From the NCBI GenBank assembly GCA_002382755.1, contig DFZT01000051.1:1-20888 (forward strand): 20,888 bases of DNA. Direction: 5' to 3'. This document shows positions 14,266-20,888 of the stretch, piece by piece; the first letter of the stretch is position 1, and each line of letters begins with the position of its first letter. This DNA comes from Firmicutes bacterium UBA4049 (GTDB taxonomy: Bacteria > Bacillota > Desulfotomaculia > Desulfotomaculales > Nap2-2B). Both the position numbers and the translations under genes were made by a program. Below the pieces are notes generated by a model. It was given only the letters and a program-made list of their open reading frames with translations, had not been told where the DNA came from and did not search any database.

Positions 14266-15700
14266 AAGCGGTCCACCTCTGATTGACCAAGTTTTTTATC
14301 TCCTCGCTCATTATGATGTCGTCCGGCCAGGGTCTGCGATGCCCTTCTTCCGGCCATTTTTTGGTAGCGTCGATTCCCATCTTGGCGCCATAATTTGGAG
14401 TCGGCGAAGCGTGGTCAAGCACGTCCAGCGGGCCATCCGCGATTACGACATCCCTACGGGCGTCTATATTGTTATATACCTTCCACCAAACAGTCGCCAT
14501 ATCCTGAACATCAACGGAGTCATCAACTACAATAATCATTTTGGTAAACATCATATATCCCATACCCCAAAGCGCATTCATAATTTTTTTTGCATGCCCC
14601 GGGTATTGCTTTTTGATGGATACTACGGCGCAGTTATGAAATACGCCTTCCAAAGGCAGGTTAAGATCCTTCATTTCCGGCAATTGCATCTGCAGCAGCG
14701 GTAAAAAGATACGTTCCGTAGCCTTGCCCAGATAACAATCCTCCATCGGCGGCCGTCCAACTATTGTCGCCGGATAAACAGGGTCACGACGGCGGGTCAG
14801 GCATGTTAAATGGAACACCGGGTAAAAATCTTCCGCTGAATAATAACCCGTGTGATCTCCAAATGGTCCCTCGAGGCGTTTTTCCAACAAATCAACATAA
14901 CCTTCAAGGATAAATTCCGCCTGAGCCGGCACTGATAAGTCCACAGTCCGGCAGCGGACCATTTCCACCGGCTTGCTGCGCAAAAAACCGGCAAAAAGCA
15001 TTTCGTCAAAACCCCGGGGTAAAGGCGCAGTAGCTGCGTAAATGGTCGCCGGGTCTCCTCCAAGAGCGACCGCTACTTCCATTTTACCGCTCCCCTGCTG
15101 TAAATGCCGCGCAAAATGGTAAGCGCCGTCTTTATGAAGATGCCAGTGCATGCCTGTGGTTTTCCCGTCATAAACTTGCATGCGGTACATCCCCATATTT
15201 TGCTTTTTTGTAACCGGATCTTTTGTAAAAACCAGCGGAAGGGTGATAAATCGTCCTCCATCACCGGGCCAGCACTTTAAGACAGGAAGTACGTTCAAAT
15301 CCGGATTGTCATTTTCCACTACTTCCTGACAGGGCGCCTTCTTTACCGATACCGGAAAATAAGAAGCGAGTTTACTTAGCTTTGGAAGAGCCATCAGCTT
15401 ATTGATGATGCCGTTAATTTCAGGAGGCTGCAGCATTTGACGGATCCTCTCCCCTATTTCATCCAGAACGTCCACTTCAAGGGCCAGGCACATCCGTTCC
15501 ATGCTCCCAAAAGCATTGATTATTACCGGATAAGGGGAACCTTGAACATTTTCAAAAAAAAGAGCAGGCCCGCCGGTCTTGGAAATCCTATCGGTTATTT
15601 CAGTAATTTCCAGCTCGCAATCAACCGCAGTCTTAATTCGTTTTAATAAATTCCTTTGTTCTAAAACACTTATAAAATCTCTTAAGTCTTTATAGGCCAT
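14252..15700 (-). CDS. ubiD: UbiD-family prenylated-FMN decarboxylase (MqnL-like)
   Basis: A 482-residue cytoplasmic decarboxylase acting on a (prenylated) aromatic acid with the cofactor made by UbiX. Key residues are visible: R173 in MYRMQVYD, E277 and D282 in RLEGPFGDHTGYYS, corresponding to the E-R-E/D catalytic triad of the family. The N-terminus MAYKDLRDFISVLEQRNLLKRI and the late EGHRRPWPDDI are typical. Start ATG 15700 has AAGGA 7 nt upstream; a TTG at 15790 is in frame but adds 30 Lys-rich residues right at the expected transcription start and is rejected. First gene of the ubiD-ubiA-ubiX operon. Confidence 0.93.
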   Translation of the reverse strand: MAYKDLRDFISVLEQRNLLKRIKTAVDCELEITEITDRISKTGGPALFFENVQGSPYPVIINAFGSMERMCLALEVDVLDEIGERIRQMLQPPEINGIINKLMALPKLSKLASYFPVSVKKAPCQEVVENDNPDLNVLPVLKCWPGDGGRFITLPLVFTKDPVTKKQNMGMYRMQVYDGKTTGMHWHLHKDGAYHFARHLQQGSGKMEVAVALGGDPATIYAATAPLPRGFDEMLFAGFLRSKPVEMVRCRTVDLSVPAQAEFILEGYVDLLEKRLEGPFGDHTGYYSAEDFYPVFHLTCLTRRRDPVYPATIVGRPPMEDCYLGKATERIFLPLLQMQLPEMKDLNLPLEGVFHNCAVVSIKKQYPGHAKKIMNALWGMGYMMFTKMIIVVDDSVDVQDMATVWWKVYNNIDARRDVVIADGPLDVLDHASPTPNYGAKMGIDATKKWPEEGHRRPWPDDIIMSEEIKNLVNQRWTAYGLD

Positions 15701-15799
15701 TTGGTCGTCCTTCTCTTTCAATTCTCCCGCGGCGTTTTCTTGAATCACCTTTTTTAAGGATTTACTCCGGCTCTTTATTGGTTTCAACAATCATTTTTT

Positions 15800-15828
15800 A
15801 TTATAACTTTCAACATGGAAACATACAA
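15800..15828 (-). promoter_or_regulatory. promoter of the ubiD operon
   Basis: On the minus strand, TATAAT (15800-15805) is preceded at 17-nt spacing by TTGTAT (15823-15828). This places transcription start near 15793, about 90 nt before the ubiD ATG, and separates the operon from the P-type ATPase gene upstream. Confidence 0.6.
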
Positions 15829-15890
15829 ATGTCACTGCTTTAATTTTTCCATTGCCGCGACCTCCATTCCCCAGGAACCGTTTTAAGATT

Positions 15891-18017
15891 TCAGGCTGGA
15901 ACAGATCTTTTTCGGCGTTGCAGTGTCCGGCTGGCATTCAATACAGCCAGCAATGTCACCCCCACATCAGCAAAAACAGCTTCCCAGATACTAGCCAGAC
16001 CGATGGCGCCAAGCAAAATAAAGAAGGCTTTAACTGTCAATGCCATGTAGATATTTTGCCGAACAATTCGTCGTGTTCTTCTGGCGATTACCACCGCCCC
16101 TGCCAACTTGGAAGGAGCATCCTCCATCAGAACCACATCTGCGGCTTCAATTACTTCATCACTGCCCAATCCGCCCATTGCCACTCCGATGTCAGCCCTG
16201 GCAATAACGGGCGCATCATTGATGCCGTCACCGACAAATACCAGTTTTTGTTTTTCCCGATGCTTTATCTCCTTTTCCAATTCTTCAACCATCTCAACCT
16301 TATCTTCAGGCAGTAATTCCGCAAAATATGCATCAATTCCTATTTCCTGACTGACTTTTTCTGTCACTGTTTTATCATCACCGGAAAGCATTACAGTTTT
16401 CCTGATCCCTAGCTGCTTTAAACGACTGATTGCATCTTTTGCATCAGGTTTTAATTCGTCAGAAATAACTATATACCCGGCATAAACCCCATCAATAGCC
16501 ACATAAACAATGGTTCCTGCAACATCACAATCCTCATGGGCTATATTTTCCTTGTGCATCAGCCGGTCATTTCCCGCCAGAACCCTGTGCCCATTTACAC
16601 AGGCGCTGATTCCGTAGGCGGCAATTTCATGGAAATCCTTAACCTGGTCATCTGTTATTTCTTTCCCGGTCTTCTCCTTATACGCAGCAAAGATTGATTG
16701 AGCAATGGGGTGATTGCTGTATATTTCCGCTCCGGCCGCTGCCGACAGGATTTCTTCCGGGGTAATATGATTTTTGGATACGATCTGGGTCACTCGAAAA
16801 ACCCCTTTGGTCAAGGTGCCAGTCTTATCAAAAACGACCGTATCCAATTCCGCCAGGGCATCTATATAACTAGCTCCTTTAACCAGGATTCCGTTTTTCG
16901 AGGCGGCTCCAATTCCGCCAAAATAGCCCAACGGGATAGAAACCATCAGCGCACAAGGACAGGAAATAACCAATAGTACCAGCGCCCGGTAAATCCATTC
17001 ACTGAATTCCGCTCCCGGGACCAACAACGGCGGAATAACCGCAATCAAGACGCCTGCCCCGACAACGATAGGGGTGTATAAGTTTGCAAATTTGGTTATA
17101 AACTGTTCAGTGGGAGCTTTTCTCTCACTGGCTTTTTCGACCAATTCCAAGATCCTGGCTACCGACGAATCTTTGAACGGTTTGGAGACCATGACCGTAA
17201 GAAGTCCCTGACCATTGATCATTCCGGATAAGATATTTTCGCCAATTTCTACCTTGCGCGGAACAGATTCTCCGGTTAAGACTGATGTATCTACGAATGA
17301 TGTTCCATCAATAATCTCGCCATCCAAGGGAACTTTTTCACCAGGTTTAATTATAATTATCTGACCTATCTCGATTTCTTCAGGTCTTACTTGCCGTATT
17401 CCCCCATTTTCTTTAAGATTGGCATATTCCGGTTGAATATTGAGCAAAGCGGAGATAGATCGCCGTGAGCGGTTGACCGCCCGGTCCTGCAAGTATTCTC
17501 CAACCGCATAAAAAAGCATCACACCCACTGCCTCCGGCAATTGGTGGATCGCTATAGCTCCACCGGTAGCAATAGTCATCAAGAAATTTTCATCGAATAA
17601 CTCTCCGCCCGCCACTTTTCTAAAAGCGGCCAGGATAACCGGCCAACCAACCAGGAGATAGGCCGGAATTAAAACAGCATACTCAGCCCATGAGAACGGC
17701 GTATTATGCAGTGATTGGTTAAATATTATTCCAACGGCAAATAGTAAACCTGCTCCGATAATTATCCAAATACTATAATGTTCTTCCGCTTCCTCCGCTG
17801 ATGAAAAAGACTGTGACCCTTCAGCTATTTGCAGTTTCACTTCCGGTTCTACCCGTTTAATGATGGTACGGGCTTCTTCGGCCAATACTTCCGGCAGTTC
17901 GACGCTCAATGTATTAAAATTGATAGTTATATTCTCCAAACCATTTACTTTACGAAGTTCCCGCTCCAGTTTCGCGGCGCAGTTCGGGCAGTCTAGTCCT
18001 ACCAAAGAATAACGCAT
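15891..18017 (-). CDS. P1B-type heavy-metal ATPase, Zn/Cd/Pb exporter (ZntA/CadA-like)
   Basis: A 708-residue membrane pump. The N-terminal metal-binding domain has GLDCPNCAAKLE (C10, C13). Then come the A-domain motif TGES (248-251), the membrane metal site SCPC (C353, C355) in helix 6, the phosphorylation motif DKTGTLT (D397), the SNHPIAQSI HP motif, GDGINDAPV, and a C-terminal helix ADVGVTLLAVLNA whose Asp is a Zn/Cd ligand in ZntA. CPC plus this Asp points to the Zn/Cd/Pb subgroup rather than Cu. The ATG at 18017 has GGAACGG a few bases upstream, supplied by the end of a tetranucleotide repeat tract. No adjacent regulator is intact. The ubiD promoter follows downstream, so it is probably monocistronic. 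Confidence 0.93.
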   Translation of the reverse strand: MRYSLVGLDCPNCAAKLERELRKVNGLENITINFNTLSVELPEVLAEEARTIIKRVEPEVKLQIAEGSQSFSSAEEAEEHYSIWIIIGAGLLFAVGIIFNQSLHNTPFSWAEYAVLIPAYLLVGWPVILAAFRKVAGGELFDENFLMTIATGGAIAIHQLPEAVGVMLFYAVGEYLQDRAVNRSRRSISALLNIQPEYANLKENGGIRQVRPEEIEIGQIIIIKPGEKVPLDGEIIDGTSFVDTSVLTGESVPRKVEIGENILSGMINGQGLLTVMVSKPFKDSSVARILELVEKASERKAPTEQFITKFANLYTPIVVGAGVLIAVIPPLLVPGAEFSEWIYRALVLLVISCPCALMVSIPLGYFGGIGAASKNGILVKGASYIDALAELDTVVFDKTGTLTKGVFRVTQIVSKNHITPEEILSAAAGAEIYSNHPIAQSIFAAYKEKTGKEITDDQVKDFHEIAAYGISACVNGHRVLAGNDRLMHKENIAHEDCDVAGTIVYVAIDGVYAGYIVISDELKPDAKDAISRLKQLGIRKTVMLSGDDKTVTEKVSQEIGIDAYFAELLPEDKVEMVEELEKEIKHREKQKLVFVGDGINDAPVIARADIGVAMGGLGSDEVIEAADVVLMEDAPSKLAGAVVIARRTRRIVRQNIYMALTVKAFFILLGAIGLASIWEAVFADVGVTLLAVLNASRTLQRRKRSVPA

Positions 18018-18022
18018 ATCCG

Positions 18023-18110
18023 TTCCTTCCTTCCTTCCTTCCTTCCTTCCTTCCTTCCTTCCTTCCTTCTTTCTTTCTTTCTTTCTTTCTTTCCTTCTTT
18101 CCTTCTTTCA
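18023..18110 (-). repeat. tetranucleotide repeat tract before the P-type ATPase
   Basis: Reading the coding (minus) strand toward the gene: interrupted AGAA/GGAA units, six AGAA units, then eleven perfect GGAA units, ending 5 nt before the ATG at 18017; about 22 units and 88 bp in all. The purine strand supplies many overlapping Shine-Dalgarno-like GGAAGG sites. A TTGACT lies just upstream (near 18114-18119). Slipped-strand change in unit number would alter spacing between upstream signals and the start. The ATG at 18111, at the head of the tract, is out of frame with the ATPase by one base; loss of one unit would put it in frame. Confidence 0.9.
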
Positions 18111-18128
18111 TGTTTAGTCAATTAACAA

Positions 18129-18215
18129 TTAGTGTTCCTCTGCTAGATGATTCTGGACTACCCGGATCAGATTTGTTGCATCTCCCGCTGCCAACAGCTT
18201 AGTTGTAGTATTCAT
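18129..18215 (-). CDS. 28-codon ORF of uncertain status
   Basis: Encodes MNTTTKLLAAGDATNLIRVV and eight further residues ending in EEH. The ATG overlaps the stop of the hsdM-like remnant (GTATGA), and it ends just before the repeat tract. No clear ribosome binding site. It could be the tail of a decayed gene rather than a working peptide gene; I recognise no family. Confidence 0.25.
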   Translation of the reverse strand: MNTTTKLLAAGDATNLIRVVQNHLAEEH

Positions 18216-18352
18216 ACAAGATCAACAATCTGCTTTGTCTCAAGGATTTTATGGAGAAACATGTTCATCTTGGCCATTGACCAGGAAGAACCGTTCATTT
18301 CCTGCCCGTATAAAGAAAGGCTTTTGATTACGTTATTTTCCTGGCTGGCTTT
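18212..18352 (-). pseudogene. fragment of a type I restriction-modification methylase (HsdM-like)
   Basis: The minus-strand frame reads LSLYGQEMNGSSWSMAKMNM followed by FLHKI, the conserved block of N6-adenine methylases of type I systems (typically LYGQE.N..TWA.AKMNM.LHGI). Nothing upstream or downstream continues the roughly 500-residue protein: the frame stops 11 codons later and the upstream part is a different gene. It is therefore a remnant of a lost restriction-modification locus. Confidence 0.7.
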
Positions 18353-18491
18353 CGGTAAGTTTGAATAGGATGTTGGGGTCAGCAGCCCGCGCGGCGGCGC
18401 ACGGGGAAATATCGCACAGTACCATCTCAATCAAAAATACAAATGCAAGAAAAAGTGTCAGGCAAGCCAATTTTTTAGAAAATCTTATCAT
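18333..18491 (-). pseudogene. 5' end of an exported-protein gene, truncated at 52 codons
   Basis: GGGAGGAGG lies about 10 nt before the ATG at 18491. The product begins MIRFSKKLACLTLFLAFVFL, a basic n-region and long hydrophobic core, then ends the signal with a probable cleavage after AARA or similar (residues 31-38), leaving only about 15 mature residues before a TAA inside the hsdM fragment. The strong start and signal peptide indicate a once-functional secreted protein whose body was replaced by recombination near 18355. It starts 29 nt after the DUF2442 gene, so both were probably one operon. A functional short secreted peptide is less likely. Confidence 0.5.
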
Positions 18492-18520
18492 TACTCCGTT
18501 ACCTCCTCCCTATTACATCA

Positions 18521-18754
18521 TCATCTTTTCATACCGTCCAGCATCTCATGGCTGTACAGAATCAGGCTGTCGCTCCAGCGGATGCAGTCCCGTCCCACCA
18601 GCCTGCCGCTTTGAAAAAATTCCTGGTTGACCAGGGGAGCAAAGCGCACCGCGGAAAGCCTGGCCTTCAGGTCATAAACGAAGCTGGAGCCGTTTTCCAG
18701 TTCCACGGCGATTTTGTATCCCTCCAGGCGCTGTACCGAGCGCATTTTACCCAT
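18521..18754 (-). CDS. DUF2442-like small protein (77 aa)
   Basis: A 77-residue protein with the pattern of DUF2442 proteins: YKIAVELENGSSFVYDLKARL, then a segment ending GRDCIRWSDSLILYSHEML, i.e. two beta hairpins and the terminal W-(S/D)-D-x-I/L-x-L motif. GGGAGG lies 7-8 nt before the ATG. Such proteins are often found next to DUF4160 or in toxin-antitoxin-like pairs; no partner is intact here, and the gene immediately downstream is a truncated exported protein. Function unknown. Confidence 0.65.
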   Translation of the reverse strand: MGKMRSVQRLEGYKIAVELENGSSFVYDLKARLSAVRFAPLVNQEFFQSGRLVGRDCIRWSDSLILYSHEMLDGMKR

Positions 18755-19007
18755 GCTGATTCCTCCCTTGAATAGAAGAATAAGCTAAGAACAAAAAAAG
18801 CCCGCTGTACGGAAAGTATCGCAGATCTACTTTGCTGTGTATATCACACAAAAGTACCATTTTTATAGTACCATTTTTTATCCAAGAAATTTTTTGTATC
18901 CCTGGCCACCCTAGTTTTACAGCACACATAGAGATTCAATAGCCCGGAATCATTATAGATACTAATGAAACCGGGAATTTTTGTTTTAATTTTATGTCAT
19001 TATGGTA
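18755..19007. other. intergenic region between the DUF2442 gene and the transposase promoter
   Basis: About 250 bp, AT-rich. It holds a 14-nt tandem duplication (18853-18880) and a small inverted repeat TGTGT-ATATC-ACACA near 18835-18850. I see no supported gene; a 60-codon minus ORF (18747-18929) lacks an RBS. The left end of the insertion sequence should lie in here, but I could not find an inverted repeat matching the right side. Confidence 0.45.
18853..18880. repeat. 14-nt tandem duplication
   Basis: AGTACCATTTTTAT followed directly by AGTACCATTTTTTA: two near-identical 14-nt copies. It may be a local slippage event or part of an insertion footprint upstream of the transposase. Confidence 0.6.
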
Positions 19008-19036
19008 TTGCGTTATTGTGCGTTATGATATATAAT
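19008..19036 (+). promoter_or_regulatory. transposase promoter
   Basis: TTGCGT (19008-19013) and TATAAT (19031-19036) with 17-nt spacing, 34 nt before the TTG start of the transposase. Confidence 0.6.
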
Positions 19037-19069
19037 AGCAGTAAATAGTTGCAGAAAGGGGGCTGGAAT

Positions 19070-20803
19070 TTGTATCTGAAGAAATCCAGACAAAAAAATG
19101 GCAGGGTACATCTTTCTATCGCGACAGGTTATTATGACAAGAAAACCGGAAAAACCAAAACCGTCAATGTAAAAACCCTGGGGTATCTCGATGTCCTTGA
19201 AAAACAATATTCGGACCCGATTTCATATTTTTCGGAGGAAGTGCGCAAAATGAACGAACTGAGATCCTCTGAAAAGACCCCTGTAATTTTTAATGTCCGC
19301 CTAAATGAAAAGCTCGTCTCCGGCATGGATACCCGTAAGAATTTTGGCTATGCCTGTTTAAGTAAGATTTACCATGAACTAGGAATTCATACTTTCCTTA
19401 TTAACAGACAGCGTCATTCGAAAGAGGGATATAATGCCAACGCTATTATGCAGCTCCTTGTGTTTTCCCGTCTGCTTTTTCCTTCATCCAAAAAGAAAAC
19501 TTTTGAAAACCGCAGCATGTTTTTTGAAAATGCAGATTTCTCTTTAGATGACGTGTACCGTTGCCTCTCTTTTTTGAACAAACGCAAGAACGAACTTCTT
19601 TTATGGATGCATAAACGTATTCAGGATCAATATAACCGCGATACTTCTTTGGTTTATTATGATGTGACCAATTATTACTTTGAAATTGATGAGCAGGATG
19701 ATCTGCGCAGAAAAGGTGTTTCAAAGGAGCACAGGCACGATCCGATTGTTCAGATTGGACTGTTCATGGATAACAACGGCATCCCCATTACATATGGTCT
19801 TTATCCCGGCAACATTCTTGACAAGCAGACCCTGATCCCAGTGCTCGGAAAAATCCAACGGGATTTCTCTCTTGGAAGGATCGTGGTGGTGGCTGATAAA
19901 GGCATAACAACAGGAGATAACATTTACTATACTCTATCCGCAAGAAACGGTTATATATTGAGCTACTCCATTCGAGGCGCAGATGCTGCATTTAAAGCAT
20001 ATGTTCTGGATGAAGACGGTTATATCAAGATAAATGATGAATTTAAGATAAAATCCAGACTCTATCCAAGAGAGGTCGCCATTACTGCTAAAGGCGGTGG
20101 TAAGAAGAAGGTGACCGCGGACGAAAAGCAGTTGGTTTTCTATAGCAAAAAATATGCGGAAAAAGCCAGGGCTGAACGTGCCGGAGCTTTGCAAAAGGCA
20201 AAAGACCTGATTAAGAATCCACATAAATATAACCTTGCTACTTCTCATGGTGCGGCCAAATATGTAAAAAATATCTCTTTTGACGCCAAAACAGGTGAAA
20301 TAATGAAAGATGCAAAGAGACACCTTCTTTTTGATGAAGAAAAGTTACGGCAGGAAGAGGAGTTGGACGGGTACTATGCCATTGTCACTAGTGAATATCG
20401 AATGCCTGATGAACAGATTATAGAAATCTACCGCGGTCTTTGGAGGATAGAAGAATCGTTTAAGATAACGAAAAGTGATTTTGAGAGCAGGCCGGTATAT
20501 CTTTCTGCACAGGAACATATTCAGGCGCATTTCCTTACCTGTTTTGTGTCTCTTGTGATCGCCAGACTGCTTGAATACAGGATAAAAAGGAAGTATTCAG
20601 TAATGACGATACTGGAAGGCCTTGGCAAGGCTTCCTGCAGCCATATGCAGGGAAACTATTACCTGTTTAATTATTACGATAATCTTCTCGCTGATCTCGG
20701 CGCTGAACTCGGGATTGATTTTGCCAGGAAATACATGACTCTTGGAGAAATAAAAAAAATTTTGGCGGAAGTAAAAAAAGATACGAGATACTCGAACTCT
20801 TAG
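19070..20803 (+). CDS. IS1634/IS4-superfamily transposase
   Basis: A 577-residue DDE transposase. The first Asp is in LVYYDVTNYYFEID, the second in VVVADKGITTGDN, and the Glu in IYRGLWRIEESFKITKSDFE, the YREK-like signature of the IS4 superfamily; the long insertion between the second Asp and the Glu (about 150 residues, Lys-rich) fits IS1634. The N-terminus MYLKKSRQKNGRVHLSIATG is also typical of that family. TTG at 19070 is the likely start with GGGGG 7-8 nt upstream; an in-frame TTG at 19049 precedes the RBS. The gene appears intact. Its AT-richer composition differs from the flanking core genes. Confidence 0.93.
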   Translation: MYLKKSRQKNGRVHLSIATGYYDKKTGKTKTVNVKTLGYLDVLEKQYSDPISYFSEEVRKMNELRSSEKTPVIFNVRLNEKLVSGMDTRKNFGYACLSKIYHELGIHTFLINRQRHSKEGYNANAIMQLLVFSRLLFPSSKKKTFENRSMFFENADFSLDDVYRCLSFLNKRKNELLLWMHKRIQDQYNRDTSLVYYDVTNYYFEIDEQDDLRRKGVSKEHRHDPIVQIGLFMDNNGIPITYGLYPGNILDKQTLIPVLGKIQRDFSLGRIVVVADKGITTGDNIYYTLSARNGYILSYSIRGADAAFKAYVLDEDGYIKINDEFKIKSRLYPREVAITAKGGGKKKVTADEKQLVFYSKKYAEKARAERAGALQKAKDLIKNPHKYNLATSHGAAKYVKNISFDAKTGEIMKDAKRHLLFDEEKLRQEEELDGYYAIVTSEYRMPDEQIIEIYRGLWRIEESFKITKSDFESRPVYLSAQEHIQAHFLTCFVSLVIARLLEYRIKRKYSVMTILEGLGKASCSHMQGNYYLFNYYDNLLADLGAELGIDFARKYMTLGEIKKILAEVKKDTRYSNS

Positions 20804-20888
20804 AGAAACAGCGGGGCCTCACCAGTGCTGGCCTTCGCTATAGCCTAACCCGAACTAGCCGGTAACCAAAAAAGGATTTTTGATTATC

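Larger units (their letters stand above)
18930..20888 (+). mobile_element. IS1634-type insertion sequence, limits approximate
   Basis: Contains one complete transposase gene with its own promoter. The left boundary is placed only by exclusion between the DUF2442 gene and the promoter; the right end may lie beyond the window, since 85 bp after the stop codon show no inverted repeat I could match to the left side. It adjoins a region of gene debris (hsdM remnant, truncated exported protein), consistent with a site of repeated insertion. Confidence 0.6.

Noticed and set aside
13943..14704. 253-codon plus-strand ORF opposite ubiA and ubiD
   Set aside because: It is antisense to two clear enzymes and its sequence is the mirror of their codon bias.
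15852..16316. 154-codon plus-strand ORF opposite the P-type ATPase
   Set aside because: Shadow of the ATPase coding frame; no RBS or family features.
18018..18111. Repeat tract read as a Lys/Glu/Arg-rich coding region from ATG 18111
   Set aside because: No RBS before that ATG and it is out of frame with the ATPase at the present repeat number, so it is treated as a regulatory repeat rather than a gene.
19930..20323. 129-codon minus-strand ORF inside the transposase
   Set aside because: Antisense shadow of an intact transposase.
18930..20888. Terminal inverted repeats for the insertion sequence
   Set aside because: I compared both flanks by eye and found no convincing match; the right end may lie outside the window.

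Overview
The window looks like chromosomal DNA from an anaerobic Gram-positive bacterium of the Peptococcaceae/Desulfotomaculum-Pelotomaculum type. The reasons are moderate GC, strong GGAGG ribosome binding sites, frequent TTG/GTG starts, a zinc-type adenylate kinase, a menaquinone-type UbiD/UbiA/UbiX set, and an arsR-hgcAB mercury-methylation locus. This assignment rests on gene content only; no rRNA or other marker is present.

Layout, left to right. (1) 27-1727 (-): DinG-type exonuclease/helicase, cut by a TAG before its C-terminal helicase domain. A small Met-rich protein gene diverges from it (1888-2112, +). (2) 2450-4293 (-): thioredoxin reductase and adenylate kinase. (3) 4458-7381 (+): DUF1614 membrane protein, histone-deacetylase-family hydrolase, DUF763 protein. 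(4) 7495-9282 (-): the arsR-hgcA-hgcB locus, read leftward from one promoter that has a perfect 16-bp palindrome in its spacer. HgcA is the corrinoid methyltransferase and HgcB the ferredoxin that together methylate Hg(II). (5) 9588-10221 (-): a 49-aa basic peptide gene and a four-helix holin-like membrane protein, each followed by a terminator. (6) 10238-15828 (-): a probable operon ubiD-ubiA-ubiX followed by a substrate-binding lipoprotein, ABC ATPase and permease of the nitrate/sulfonate/taurine type. (7) 15891-18110 (-): a Zn/Cd-type P1B ATPase whose start codon directly follows a long tetranucleotide repeat. (8) 18129-18754 (-): small genes and gene debris, including the 5' end of an exported-protein gene joined to an hsdM remnant, and a DUF2442 protein. 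(9) 19008-20888 (+): an IS1634-type transposase; the element probably runs past the right edge.

The observation most worth pursuing is in hgcA. Homology to HgcA continues in frame upstream of the first ATG, back to an in-frame TGA directly after a Cys codon. In front of that TGA lie a further open stretch and a strong GGAGG. Starting 12 nt after the TGA is a 9-bp hairpin with a single bulged 5' base, a 4-bp upper stem and a G-first tetraloop, the layout of a bacterial SECIS element. I propose that this HgcA is a selenoprotein with an N-terminal Cys-Sec pair. A nonsense mutation, a sequencing error, or a downstream start remain possible and are testable.

A second point of interest is the (GGAA)11(AGAA)6 tract just ahead of the metal-exporting ATPase, a candidate phase-variable switch. 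The metal theme (arsR-hgcAB, P1B ATPase) recurs in the window, but the two loci are separated by the prenyltransferase/ABC cluster and need not be linked functionally.
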